From contig JALOPW010000005.1 in assembly GCA_025453675.1 (NCBI GenBank), forward strand, positions 1 through 64,000: a stretch of DNA of 64,000 nucleotides, in the 5' to 3' direction. Each line of letters begins with the position of its first letter. The stretch's first letter is position 1. A model generated the notes under the pieces. The model did not search any database. It saw only the letters and a program-made list of their open reading frames with translations, and was not told where the DNA came from. This stretch comes from Methanolinea sp. Lineage in GTDB: Archaea > Halobacteriota > Methanomicrobia > Methanomicrobiales > Methanospirillaceae. The position numbers were made by a program, and so were the translations under genes. Shown here in pieces: positions 28,986-38,841 of this stretch.

Positions 28986-31058
28986 GTGAATACGATACAT
29001 GGGGGCCAGGACTCCCAAAGGCTCCTCACCGAGAAGGAGGGGTTGGACCTCCTGGCCAGGGCAGGTGTCCCGGTCCCGGAACACGGGGTTGCAAAATCAG
29101 CAGAAGAGGCAGGACAGATCGCGCAAAGCCTGGGGTTTCCGGTGGTGATGAAGGTGATATCACCGCAGGTGGTGCACAAGAGCGATGCAGGGGGTGTCAC
29201 CACCGGCATCAGGAATGCTGAGGAAGCCCGGGAGGCGTTCCTGCACATATCCCGTTCGGTCCGGGAGAAAGTTCCCGGTGCGGTCCTTGAGGGGATGATG
29301 GTGGAGAGGGAATATCCACCGGGTCTCGAACTCCTGGTGGGGGGAAAGACGGACCCTGCATTCGGGAAGGTGATCACCTTCGGAATGGGGGGGACCCTGG
29401 TGGAGTTGCTCCGTGACGTCGCCATCAGGGTGCTCCCTGTTGACATAACCATGGTGAAAGAGATGATCCGGGAGATCAGGGGGTATCCCCTTGTCAGGGG
29501 TTACCGCAATTCCCTCCCCCTTGACGAGGAGGCACTCGCGGATGCCATCCTGCGCGTGGCGGACCGCTTCCTGCATGACCCGGAATGGGATGAATTCGAT
29601 ATCAATCCCCTGATCCTGTACCAGCATGGCTGCGTGGCGGTGGATGCCCGGGTATATATCACTCCCGGGAGAAAACCAGGTGAGATCGCCCTGCACGATC
29701 CCGCGGACCCGGCCCTCTTCTATCCGCGATCGGTTGCCGTCATCGGGGCCTCATCAGACCCCCATAAGATTGGGTATGTGGTCCTTCGAAACCTGCTCCA
29801 GTTCCCGGGATCCCTCTACCCTGTCAACCCCCGGCATCCCGAGATCCTGGGGAAGCATGCCTACCCCTCCGTGGGGGACATACCCGGGGATATCGATGCT
29901 GCCGTCATTGCCATCCCGGCCAGGGCGGTCCCCGGTGTTCTCAAAGAGTGTGCAGACAAAGGTGTGAAGCTCGCCATCATCCTCTCCTCCGGTTTTCGCG
30001 AGAGCGGTGATGAGGGGAAGGCACTTGAGGAGGAGATCCTGGAGATTGGAAAGGCCGGGGGTATACGCATCGTGGGCCCCAACTGCCTCGGGATCATCGT
30101 ACCCCATGAAAGTCTCAACACCACCTTTGATCCCGTATCACCGAGGGAGGGGCCTATCGGCTTTATCTCCCAGAGCGGAGCGGTCATCACCACCATCGTC
30201 GACTGGAGCATCCCTGAGCATATCGGCTTCTCCATGATCCTCAGCGTGGGCAACCAGGTTGACCTTGGATTCGTGGACTTTCTCCGCGTGGTAGCTGCCG
30301 ATCCCCATACCCACGCCATTATCCTGTACATAGAGGAGATACGGCGCGGGCGGGAGTTCCTGGCAGCAGTGAAGGATATCACCGGGAAGAAACCGGTTAT
30401 CGCCCTCAAGTCCGGCTCGTCAGGGATAGGGCAGAAGGCTGCAGCCTCGCACACCGGGTCCCTTGCCGGGAACTACCAGGTCTACCAGGCGGCCTTCCTC
30501 CAGGCAGGGGTCATCCCTGTCTATACCATCCAGGAGGCATTTGACGTGGCAGAACTCCTGGCTTCAGAAGGGTACCCAAGAGGGAACCGTGCCCTTGTGG
30601 TCACCACGGCGGGTGGCTTTGCGGTCATGGCCTCTGATTACGCCGAATGGTATGGCATCACCCTCCCCCCGCTCCCTGCGAGGATTATCGAGGCACTGGA
30701 TGCGTTCCTGCCCTCGATGTGGAGCAGGGAGAATCCCCTCGACATCATAGGGGACGGGGGGGCGGAACGGTATGCCAGGGTTTTTGACGTGCTGACACGC
30801 TTCCAGGACGACTGGGATATCGCGGTGGTTATCGCGGTCCCGTCAGCCATCCTTGACCCCACGCACCTGGGCCAGGAGATCGCCCGGTTCTCAAAGAACA
30901 CCCACAAGATGGTGATCGGTTGCCTTCTCGGGGGCGACAGCATGAGGAGCGGGGAGCGGGTGCTGCGGGAGCGGCATATCCCGAATTATCGCGAGATTGA
31001 TGGGGCCTTCAGGGCAGTGGGAAGGGCTCTTTCCGCCCGCCTGCACAAAGACGATTGA
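28986..31058 (+). CDS. Fused ADP-forming acyl/acetyl-CoA synthetase, beta(ATP-grasp)-alpha(CoA-binding) order
   Basis: N-terminal ATP-grasp_5 (VVMKVISPQVVHKSDAGGV), then CoA-binding FYPRSVAVIGASSDPHKIGYVVLRNL and ligase ISQSGAVITTI, SHTGSLAG. GTG start preceded by gagaggag. Confidence 0.88.
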   Translation: MNTIHGGQDSQRLLTEKEGLDLLARAGVPVPEHGVAKSAEEAGQIAQSLGFPVVMKVISPQVVHKSDAGGVTTGIRNAEEAREAFLHISRSVREKVPGAVLEGMMVEREYPPGLELLVGGKTDPAFGKVITFGMGGTLVELLRDVAIRVLPVDITMVKEMIREIRGYPLVRGYRNSLPLDEEALADAILRVADRFLHDPEWDEFDINPLILYQHGCVAVDARVYITPGRKPGEIALHDPADPALFYPRSVAVIGASSDPHKIGYVVLRNLLQFPGSLYPVNPRHPEILGKHAYPSVGDIPGDIDAAVIAIPARAVPGVLKECADKGVKLAIILSSGFRESGDEGKALEEEILEIGKAGGIRIVGPNCLGIIVPHESLNTTFDPVSPREGPIGFISQSGAVITTIVDWSIPEHIGFSMILSVGNQVDLGFVDFLRVVAADPHTHAIILYIEEIRRGREFLAAVKDITGKKPVIALKSGSSGIGQKAAASHTGSLAGNYQVYQAAFLQAGVIPVYTIQEAFDVAELLASEGYPRGNRALVVTTAGGFAVMASDYAEWYGITLPPLPARIIEALDAFLPSMWSRENPLDIIGDGGAERYARVFDVLTRFQDDWDIAVVIAVPSAILDPTHLGQEIARFSKNTHKMVIGCLLGGDSMRSGERVLRERHIPNYREIDGAFRAVGRALSARLHKDD

Positions 31059-31069
31059 CCCGGCAGAGA

Positions 31070-31906
31070 TCAGTCTGTCGGCAGATGGTCCGGCATCCTG
31101 CACTCCCTGCAGGTCACGAGAAATCCCGAGTGTTTCCCCTTCTCGGCCCGGAGGGGGAGAAAAGTGCAATCGACGATGAGGTGGTGATTATCCGGAATCG
31201 ACACATCCAGGGTGGCAGAGATCCGGCTCTCCTCCTCATCTTCACATCTGTTGATGGCACGCTCCAGAGAAGCAAGGAGGTCCATAGACGACTCCCTGGT
31301 CAGAAAACGAGTGAATGTGTGGGGCCCAGTAGCATATTCAGGAGTGGCGAAGACCCTGGCGGCGGAGCGGTTCAGGTAACAGATGTGCAGTCCGGCATCC
31401 AGGACCAGTACCGGTTCGGGCAGGCATTCAAGTATCTGTGCCGGGCCGAGAGAGGCAGCATCTCCCATCCAGTGAGACGGGCTTTTCTGTGCGGCACTGA
31501 CCACGTAGTCTCTCATGCGACCGAAGACTTCCTGGGGAGACCCGGATTTGGTGAGGTAATAATCGATCCCCGCGTTGCAGGCATCCATGGCCACCTGCTC
31601 GTTCCCCTTCCCTGTGAAGAGGATGAACGGAGTACTGACACCCGATTCCCTGAGGCCCCGCACGAAAGAGATACCGTTCTCGAGAGGCATGTCATAGTCA
31701 GAGATGATTACGTGGTAGGAGTGTTCTTTTAAGCGTGCCCTGGCCTCCCGCACTGATCCGCACAGGTCAACCTTTACCCCCCCATCCCGTTCGAGGGCCA
31801 GTTTGGTCACATTGAAGAGCGCAGGGTCGTCATCCACCAGGAGCACACGGATCACCGGTTCACCTCCATGCCTTATCCCATATCTCCCCATGTATTCTCT
31901 TCTCAT
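31070..31906 (-). CDS. Response regulator receiver-PAS protein
   Basis: VLLVDDDPAL, ISDYDMPLENGI, FTGKGNE receiver signature followed by a PAS-like segment. Confidence 0.88.
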   Translation of the reverse strand: MRREYMGRYGIRHGGEPVIRVLLVDDDPALFNVTKLALERDGGVKVDLCGSVREARARLKEHSYHVIISDYDMPLENGISFVRGLRESGVSTPFILFTGKGNEQVAMDACNAGIDYYLTKSGSPQEVFGRMRDYVVSAAQKSPSHWMGDAASLGPAQILECLPEPVLVLDAGLHICYLNRSAARVFATPEYATGPHTFTRFLTRESSMDLLASLERAINRCEDEEESRISATLDVSIPDNHHLIVDCTFLPLRAEKGKHSGFLVTCRECRMPDHLPTD

Positions 31907-32561
31907 TTCACATGATCGGTTATGCCGTTGCAGGGAGGCAACAGGAGAATATTCCCGGATTCATGAGAATGTGTGTATCCTGGTGAGGTTTGACATGGTA
32001 TGCCTTCTCCCATGCGGTTGAACCGCCCGGTTCAATCATTGAAATGATGATTTTGCCGTTCGTACCTGCGCGATGTGTCCAATTTAAGTGAGATACCGGG
32101 GGACATTGATATGGTGAGGCATGGAAGAGAGGCCGGAGGACAGCCACCCCGAAGCAGGGGCGACCGGTGACAGGACAGAAAGTGGCGGTGAAAGGAATCA
32201 TGTTCATCCCGATCACCGGCGAGGCACGATGCCCGTCCCTAGAGTGCCAATCTGTCCCCGTGCCCCGCTGTCCCCTGTCGGAAGACATCGGGCAGCATGC
32301 AACACCACCCATGAATCATCCACCGAATCGTCAGAGGAGCATACACATCCTTGAAGCATAACTCCACTTCGGCAATTGGACACTTGTAGCGCATGCCAGA
32401 TCCTGAAAAAAAGCACACACACACTCACAACCGATGCAGGGCTCCCCCGGCAGGACAACAGAGAGCCGGGAGAGCTTCCATACTCTTTTTTCCCTGGCTT
32501 TCTCAAATGAACGCTTCCCGTTCTCCTGGCAAGGTCGCGGGCAGTATTGACCAGCACAGGG

Positions 32562-34883
32562 TCAATCTTCGAATATGTTGTAGCGATCCCCCTTCTCATC
32601 CACGAGAAGGAACCGCTCCAGGTCCATGATCAGGTCCCGCACATTCTGGTAGCGATCCTCTGGTCTCTTCTCCAGGCACCGCATGACGATGGGATCAAGG
32701 GGCTTTGCATTGGGATTTTGGCGTGACGGAAGTCTCGGCACCTCGGAGGTGATGAGAGAGCTGACCTGCACCATGTCATTCCCGGGGAAGGGGACGGTTC
32801 CCGTGATCAACTCGTAGAGCACGCACCCCAGCTGGTAGATATCGGTACGCTGGTCGGTCTCCCCGAATGTCAGTGGCGCCAGCTGCTCCGGTGCGGCGTA
32901 GGCGAGGGAAAAGCCGGTGATGGTGGGCATCCCGGTCACTCCCATCACCTTGCTCATCCCCCAGTCCGTGATCTTGGGAACGCCGTTGGAGGTCACAAGG
33001 ATATTCTGGGGCTTGATGTCCCTGTGAATGATCCCCCGATCGTGGGCAAACATGAGGCCACGGGCCACGTCCCGGCAGATCCGGGCGGCGGACCGGACAG
33101 GGAGGGGTCTTTGGAGGTCTGAGAGGGTCTTTTCGATAAATTCCATCTCAACGTACGGAATGGGGAGGATGTTCACCCCTGTCACCCGTACAATATTCTC
33201 GTGCTCCAGCCCCTCCCAGCCCACGATCTCCTTTAAAAAGGATTTCCCTGTATTCTCATCAGACTGCAGGGGGATCTTCAATGCTACCTCCTGTCCCGTC
33301 AGGAGATTTCTGGCCTTGAAGACCCGGGCAAGGCCACCCGAGCCGACGAATTCAGTTACGTCGTATTTATCGGCGAGTTCGGGGGGGAACATTCCTTTTC
33401 CGGCAAGGGGGAGGGCGCTTGTCTTGTCCGGTCCGTTCCGGAGCACAACACTCTCCCCTGCCGGGCCACCATTCCCTCCCCGATCATGGCTGTAATTCCC
33501 GTCCTGCCAGCGGGCTGCGAGAGTGGAGAGTACACCCGCGAGGAGCGCCACTCCCATGATAAAACGCCTTGCCGGGTCTCCCGCGATCAATGCCATGAGG
33601 GCAAGGAAGATGACCAGGACCCCTGCGACGGTATGGGCCTTCAGCATTCCCTGAAACGGCCATGAAAGCAGGGCTCCCATCATCAGGGCGACCGATGAGA
33701 GGATGAGATACACCAAAAGGGGCAGGACCACGATGACCAGTTCGGGAGAGAGTCCTCCTGCATTCCCCCCGGGGAACTGCAGGTACCAGTGCAGCACCAC
33801 TCCCATCGCAGTGCAGGGAATGGCGAAGAGTACACATGCCAGCAGGCGTCTGCGAAGCGGGACATCTCTCACTCGCGTGGAGCTGAGCACGTCCCTGGAG
33901 AGGATGATGGTGGCAAGTCCCCCTGCTGCAAGTATGATGAAGATCCCCGGAATTGGCGGGGAGGAAGGGGGGATTCCCCCATTGCCTGGCATGGGGGGTG
34001 TGGTGACCGGGGGACTGGTGGTTTCTTCAGTGGTAATGGTGACAGTCGGTTGAATCTCCGTTCCAGTGGGAGTAGGGGATGTGGTTGGCTGGGTAGTGGG
34101 AGCGGTAGTAGTGACAGTGGCAGTGGGTTGAGTGGTGGTGGCAGTGGTGGTGGGGGATGTGGTTGGCTGGGTAGTGGGAGCGGTAGTAGTGACAGTGGTA
34201 GTGGGTTGGGTGGTGGTGACAGTGGTGGTGGGGGAGGTGGTGGCAGTGGTGGTTGGAACAGTTGTGGCAGTGGTAGTGGGTTGGGTGGTGGTGACAGTGG
34301 TGGTGGGGGAGGTGGTGGCAGTGGTGGTTGGAACAGTCGTGGCAGTGGTAGGGACAGGAAGAAGTATTGCAACCGGGAGCACGGTTGTCTGGCCTTCCGT
34401 AACCTGCACCTCTGCCCGGTATTCCTGGTATCCCTGCATCAGCATGCGAACAGTATGAGAGCCAGGGATGATACGCGTAAAGGTAACCGGTCCACCAGGA
34501 TCAGTGACCCCATAGAAGGTATTGTCGATGAACACCTCCGCTCCCGCAGGTCTCGAGTCCACCTGTAATGATCCAAAGAGGGGCTGGAATGCGACGGAGA
34601 TGACGTGGTTGGTATTGACTTTGTTGAAGGTATACAGCGGGATAGCTCCCAGCGATTTCTGATCCACCTGCACATTCTGTATCTTATAACCCTGGAATGC
34701 CTCGATCACGAAAGCCTGGTCGCTTCCCCTGGAGACGATCACTTCACCTGAAGGGGAGATCTTCCCCCCGGTACCCGCGCTCGCCGTGATGGTATAGGTG
34801 TCCGCACAAAAACCGGGGATGGGGAGGAGTAGGAGGGCGAGGATCAGGAGCGAAACAACAGTCCAGGGAGAAGAGCGGGCCAT
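32562..34883 (-). CDS. Membrane Ser/Thr protein kinase with N-terminal PEGA domain and Thr/Pro repeat linker
   Basis: SRPAGAEVFIDNTFYGVTDPGGPVTF (PEGA), Thr-rich stalk, TM helices, kinase motifs VALKIP, IIHRDIKPQNILV, TDWG. Confidence 0.92.
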   Translation of the reverse strand: MARSSPWTVVSLLILALLLLPIPGFCADTYTITASAGTGGKISPSGEVIVSRGSDQAFVIEAFQGYKIQNVQVDQKSLGAIPLYTFNKVNTNHVISVAFQPLFGSLQVDSRPAGAEVFIDNTFYGVTDPGGPVTFTRIIPGSHTVRMLMQGYQEYRAEVQVTEGQTTVLPVAILLPVPTTATTVPTTTATTSPTTTVTTTQPTTTATTVPTTTATTSPTTTVTTTQPTTTVTTTAPTTQPTTSPTTTATTTQPTATVTTTAPTTQPTTSPTPTGTEIQPTVTITTEETTSPPVTTPPMPGNGGIPPSSPPIPGIFIILAAGGLATIILSRDVLSSTRVRDVPLRRRLLACVLFAIPCTAMGVVLHWYLQFPGGNAGGLSPELVIVVLPLLVYLILSSVALMMGALLSWPFQGMLKAHTVAGVLVIFLALMALIAGDPARRFIMGVALLAGVLSTLAARWQDGNYSHDRGGNGGPAGESVVLRNGPDKTSALPLAGKGMFPPELADKYDVTEFVGSGGLARVFKARNLLTGQEVALKIPLQSDENTGKSFLKEIVGWEGLEHENIVRVTGVNILPIPYVEMEFIEKTLSDLQRPLPVRSAARICRDVARGLMFAHDRGIIHRDIKPQNILVTSNGVPKITDWGMSKVMGVTGMPTITGFSLAYAAPEQLAPLTFGETDQRTDIYQLGCVLYELITGTVPFPGNDMVQVSSLITSEVPRLPSRQNPNAKPLDPIVMRCLEKRPEDRYQNVRDLIMDLERFLLVDEKGDRYNIFED
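34020..34350. repeat. Imperfect tandem repeats encoding the Thr/Pro stalk of the kinase
   Basis: Two ~73-bp near-identical units (~34198-34270 and ~34271-34343) plus degenerate units. Confidence 0.85.
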
Positions 34884-34913
34884 GGGAGGAACAGGTGAAC
34901 ACCGTTGTGTGTA

Positions 34914-35705
34914 TTACTTCTTGCCCGGGAGGATGACCAGAAGGCGGGCACCTGCGGTCCCTTTGGCAAGCTCGATCAGGTCACCATCGGACACCTCCAC
35001 GGGGACCCTCTTCTGCAGGGGAGTGCTGTTCAGGAATGTCCCCCCCGTGCTTCCCCGATCCTCAAGCAGCCATTTTGTCCCCTCCTTCCGGAACATGGCA
35101 TGGGGGCGACTGACCCTGCTGACAGAGGTATATTCCCGTGCAAGGATCACGTCCCCCTCCTGGTCACCGATTCCCTCCTCTCTGGTGTCCACCCTCCCGA
35201 TCCGCACCGCGTTTTCCGGGATACAGAAGCATTTCCCATCATCGGGCCCGCCCAGGAGGATGAGCATGGGATGGTGTCCTATCACATCCCCTTCTATTGC
35301 GTTCCTCACCTCATCCAGGCGCTTTTTGAGATCAGAATCTGCCATCTGGATGCGCATGTTGGAGAAGATGCCAAGATTCCGCACTACCGCCTCCATAGCC
35401 CCGGGCACGAGGGAATATTTCCAGACAGGATGCACCCCCTTGGAAGTCTGCTGCCCCAGGCCCACTTCTTTGCGGATGAGCCCCATTCCCATCAATTTGT
35501 CCAGGTGCTTCTTGGTGTTCTCGTAGCTGGTTGCGATCTCCGAGGCGATCATGCGCACGTCACGGGGTTTCTTCTCCAGCATCTTGAGGATCTTCAGGCG
35601 CTGGCTGTTGGAGAGGACTTCCAGGTATTCGGAGAGTTCCATGTAGTAATCAGGAACTTCGTCAAGTACGACGGTCCGGGCTGCGTCCTGCGATTCCCTG
35701 GTCAT
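34914..35705 (-). CDS. Winged-helix (ArsR-like) HTH plus FHA domain protein
   Basis: N-terminal LSNSQRLKILKMLEKKPRDVRMIASEIATSYENTKKHLDKLMGMGLI; C-terminal VRIGR...VSRPHAMFRKEGTKWLLEDRGSTGGTFLN. Confidence 0.9.
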   Translation of the reverse strand: MTRESQDAARTVVLDEVPDYYMELSEYLEVLSNSQRLKILKMLEKKPRDVRMIASEIATSYENTKKHLDKLMGMGLIRKEVGLGQQTSKGVHPVWKYSLVPGAMEAVVRNLGIFSNMRIQMADSDLKKRLDEVRNAIEGDVIGHHPMLILLGGPDDGKCFCIPENAVRIGRVDTREEGIGDQEGDVILAREYTSVSRVSRPHAMFRKEGTKWLLEDRGSTGGTFLNSTPLQKRVPVEVSDGDLIELAKGTAGARLLVILPGKK

Positions 35706-35962
35706 CCTCAGATCCACCTTGTATATAGTGTGAGCCTGTAGGAACAAAAAAGATTCTCAAGAGGCCGTGTGAGAAGAGAGGTTCCCGGCCGACCAGGCAA
35801 TCCCATAATCCAGTATCCCTCGCCCCAGCCACAATGACAGATCCCCCGGGTCATGCCATTGTGATCCTCGGCTCTCAGCCACTCCGGAATAGCGAAGGAA
35901 AAGAGGATATCTGAGTCGAGCATGGATATAAATGCCAGGCAGATCTACTCCAGGGTGAAGAG

Positions 35963-36637
35963 ATGGAACCATTTCACCTGCCCTCCTCGCTGGAGGAGGC
36001 AGAGGAGATACAGATTGAGCTTCTCCGGGCATTGGAGAGGGAATCACAGGTATTTTGCGGGGATCCATCCCTTGTTGCCGGAATGGACGTCAGTTATGGA
36101 GGTGAGTCTGCATGTGCCTGCGTGGTGGTGGTCACCTACCCGGCCCTTACCCCGGTCTCCCGTTGTATGGCCCGGTCGCCGGTGCGATTTCCGTATATCC
36201 CTGGCTATTTTGCATTCAGGGAGATCCCTGCCCTCCTTCATGCTTTCTCCCTGGTGGCACCTCTCCCCGATCTCCTGCTGGTTCATGGGCACGGGTATGC
36301 CCACCCCCGGAGGGTGGGGCTGGCCACGCATCTTGGGGCCATCCTGCAAATCCCGAGTCTCGGTGTGGCCGGCCGTGGTTCTTTGGGGATGCAGGCATCA
36401 GAACCCGGAACTTACCGGGGGGCAACCTCCCCCATCCTCCTTGAAGGAGAAGTAGTGGGAGTGCTGCTGAGGACCAGGGAAGGAAATCCACCGGTATATG
36501 TGTCAGCGGGGTACCGGACCACCCTGGTGCAGGCAAGGGAGTACACCCTGCGGTGCTGCCGGAATTCGCGGTTCCCGGAGCCGATAGTGCGTGCGGATCG
36601 TGCAGCCAGGAGGATGCGCCGGTGGTGCGCGGGATAA
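35963..36637 (+). CDS. Endonuclease V family protein, active-site variant
   Basis: AGMDVSYGG, YIPGYFAFREIPALL, LLVHGHGYAHPRRVGLATHLG. Confidence 0.85.
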   Translation: MEPFHLPSSLEEAEEIQIELLRALERESQVFCGDPSLVAGMDVSYGGESACACVVVVTYPALTPVSRCMARSPVRFPYIPGYFAFREIPALLHAFSLVAPLPDLLLVHGHGYAHPRRVGLATHLGAILQIPSLGVAGRGSLGMQASEPGTYRGATSPILLEGEVVGVLLRTREGNPPVYVSAGYRTTLVQAREYTLRCCRNSRFPEPIVRADRAARRMRRWCAG

Positions 36638-36665
36638 TATGATCAAGGGAGAGAGTCTGGTTTAT

Positions 36666-36894
36666 ATGAAGAGAGATGAAGCCCGCACCCTGATGCGCGG
36701 ATCCCTCGAGAAGGAGAGTCTCCGGGTGCATTGCCTGGCCACGGCTGCGATCATGAAGGTTCTCGCGGTCCGGATGGGAGGAGGACCCGGAGCGCTGGGA
36801 GATGATAGGGGTCCTCCATGATATCGATTACGAGAGAGTGGGAGGTGATATGAGCCGGCACGAATCGAAAAGAAAACCGGCGGCGGTCCGGTGA
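36666..36894 (+). pseudogene. Frameshifted and truncated HD-domain protein
   Basis: Frame 1 MKRDEARTLMRGSLEKESLRVHCLATAAIMKVLAVRMG, then from 36781 in a shifted frame EDPERWEMIGVLHDIDYERVGGDMSRHESKRKPAAVR*. Confidence 0.75.
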
Positions 36895-36987
36895 CCAGGT
36901 CACAATATGTTCGAGGAACACACTCTCATCCCCCGTGACACACAGCGGGGAGGCGAAAAAAAGAACAGAGATGGAACTCTATCCAAG

Positions 36988-37389
36988 TCAGGAATCCTGC
37001 CCGCCCTTCTCATCCGGTTCTTTTCGGGGAGGCCGTTCAGGCTTCACATAGGTGATAGGGATGACCTCGACCCCCTGGTGCCGGGTCATGCTGGGTGAGT
37101 ATCCTGTCTCCATGGTCAGGCAGTGGACGGGGCATACGTCAACGCAGCAGTTGCAGACCACGCATTTCAGGCGGTCGATACTCCAGGTCTTCTCGTCCTT
37201 GACCACGCATATGGCCCCTGAAGGGCACTTCTTCATGCACATGCCGCAGGAGATGCAGCGTGCAGGATCTATCACCACCTTCCCCCTGGAGAGGGGGGTC
37301 ACCTTCGCCGGGACTGCCGGGTATCTCCTCGTGGACGGTCTCTTCAGGGTGGTCAGTATCGCGGTTTTTGCCATCTCAAAGAATGCCAT
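36988..37389 (-). CDS. echF: Ech-type hydrogenase 2x[4Fe-4S] subunit
   Basis: CISCGMCMKKCPSG and CVVCNCCVDVCPVHC; end of ech operon. Confidence 0.85.
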   Translation of the reverse strand: MAFFEMAKTAILTTLKRPSTRRYPAVPAKVTPLSRGKVVIDPARCISCGMCMKKCPSGAICVVKDEKTWSIDRLKCVVCNCCVDVCPVHCLTMETGYSPSMTRHQGVEVIPITYVKPERPPRKEPDEKGGQDS

Positions 37390-37396
37390 GCTCTTC

Positions 37397-38476
37397 TCAC
37401 CTCTCCATGCACCCGATACACGGGTCTATACTGAGCACAATCACCGGCACATCCGCAAGCTCACACCCACCAAGCATCTTCACGAGCGGGGGAAGGTTCG
37501 TGAGGGTGGGGGTTCGTATCCGTGAGCGGACAAGGTGCCTGCTCCCGTCACCTTTGATATAATGCACCAGTTCGCCGCGCGGTTGTTCGGCCCGGGAGAA
37601 GCACTCACCATCCGGATTTCCCTTTGGCTTGACCTCTATCTCGCCTTCCGGGATCTTGCCTGCAGCCTGCCTGATCAGGTCAACTGATGCAATGACCTCT
37701 TTCATTCTCACTGCGCACCGGGAATAACAATCACCGTCCATCTCCACTACCGGCCTGAAATTCATTTTACCATAGGCAGCGTATCCTGTCTCTCTCAGGT
37801 CGATGGCAACACCGCTGCCACGTGCAGTGGGACCCATCGCGCCCATGTAATACGCGTCGTCGCGGGAGAGCACCCCTACTCCCCGCGTACGGGCAATGAT
37901 GGATTCATCCCGGAGGAACACGTGTGCGAGTTCCTTCAGATCGCGTTCGAAGCAAGAAAGGTCACTGACCATGCGGTCGAGCGTTTCGCCCGGGATGTCT
38001 CTTCTTACTCCTCCCACCTTGCAGCTCCCCTGGATAACCCGGCCACCGGTGGTCTCCTCCAGGACATCAAGCACGAATTCGCGCAGCTTCCAGGAGGCCA
38101 TGAAGAGGTTCTCGAATCCGAGGGCATCGGCGAAGAGCCCGAGCCACAGGAGGTGCGAGTGCATCCTGGAATATTCGGACCATATGGTCCTGAGGAATAG
38201 TGCACGGTCGGGCACCTCCAGGTTCATGACCTGCTCAACTGCCTGGCAGTAGGTCATCCCGTGGATGAAACTGCATATGCCGCACGTCCTCTCGGCGATG
38301 TAGACATATTCAGGGAATTCCCGCTTTGCCACCAGGGTCTCGAGGCCCCTGTGCACATACCCGATGGAGGGAATGGCCTCCACGACCCGTTCGTCCTGGA
38401 GCACCAGGTCAAGGTGGATAGGCTCGGGGAGCACGGGGTGCTGGGGCCCGAATGGGACGATTATTCTCCGGGACAT
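37397..38476 (-). CDS. echE: Ech-type [NiFe]-hydrogenase large subunit
   Basis: RTCGICSFIHGMTYC and C-terminal DPCIGCMER Ni-ligating motifs. Confidence 0.92.
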   Translation of the reverse strand: MSRRIIVPFGPQHPVLPEPIHLDLVLQDERVVEAIPSIGYVHRGLETLVAKREFPEYVYIAERTCGICSFIHGMTYCQAVEQVMNLEVPDRALFLRTIWSEYSRMHSHLLWLGLFADALGFENLFMASWKLREFVLDVLEETTGGRVIQGSCKVGGVRRDIPGETLDRMVSDLSCFERDLKELAHVFLRDESIIARTRGVGVLSRDDAYYMGAMGPTARGSGVAIDLRETGYAAYGKMNFRPVVEMDGDCYSRCAVRMKEVIASVDLIRQAAGKIPEGEIEVKPKGNPDGECFSRAEQPRGELVHYIKGDGSRHLVRSRIRTPTLTNLPPLVKMLGGCELADVPVIVLSIDPCIGCMER

Positions 38477-38841
38477 GGCCCCTCCCCCCTGAAGGTGGGA
38501 TTCGCGAAGGGATTCTTCTTCGCGGTCCGGATGAGGTTCCCGCCAAAGTCGACGTTCATTCCCACGACCCGGATGCCGAAGAGGTCATGCATCTCGTTCT
38601 CGTATACAAATGCTCCCCAGTATATCCCGGAGATACTGGCGATTTCAGTCTGACCGTCCATAACGATCCTGAGGTTCCGGAACTGGTAGTTCAGGTCAAA
38701 TGAGTAATTGATCTCGTAAAGATCCCCCACTTTGGTGCAGCTCATCTGCACCAGCCGATACCCCTGCTTTTTGAATTCTTCGACTCTTCCGATCAGGTGG
38801 TCCCGCTCGATAACGGTCGTGGTCTGCTCTTCAATGGTCAT
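38461..38841 (-). CDS. echD: Ech-type hydrogenase NuoC-like subunit
   Basis: EIASISGIYWGAFVYENEMHDLFGIRVVGMNVD. Confidence 0.85.
   Translation of the reverse strand: MTIEEQTTTVIERDHLIGRVEEFKKQGYRLVQMSCTKVGDLYEINYSFDLNYQFRNLRIVMDGQTEIASISGIYWGAFVYENEMHDLFGIRVVGMNVDFGGNLIRTAKKNPFANPTFRGEGPCPGE

Noticed and set aside
32121-32424. Short overlapping ORFs on both strands between the response regulator and kinase genes
   Set aside because: No convincing start signals or family match; cannot distinguish from intergenic DNA.
34020-34350. Possible CRISPR-like direct repeats
   Set aside because: Repeats are coding, contiguous and lack unique spacers; they encode the kinase stalk.
33789-34568. Gly/Ser-rich plus ORF and Pro-rich minus ORF (33869..34372)
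   Set aside because: Frame artefacts of the Thr/Pro repeat DNA inside the kinase gene.
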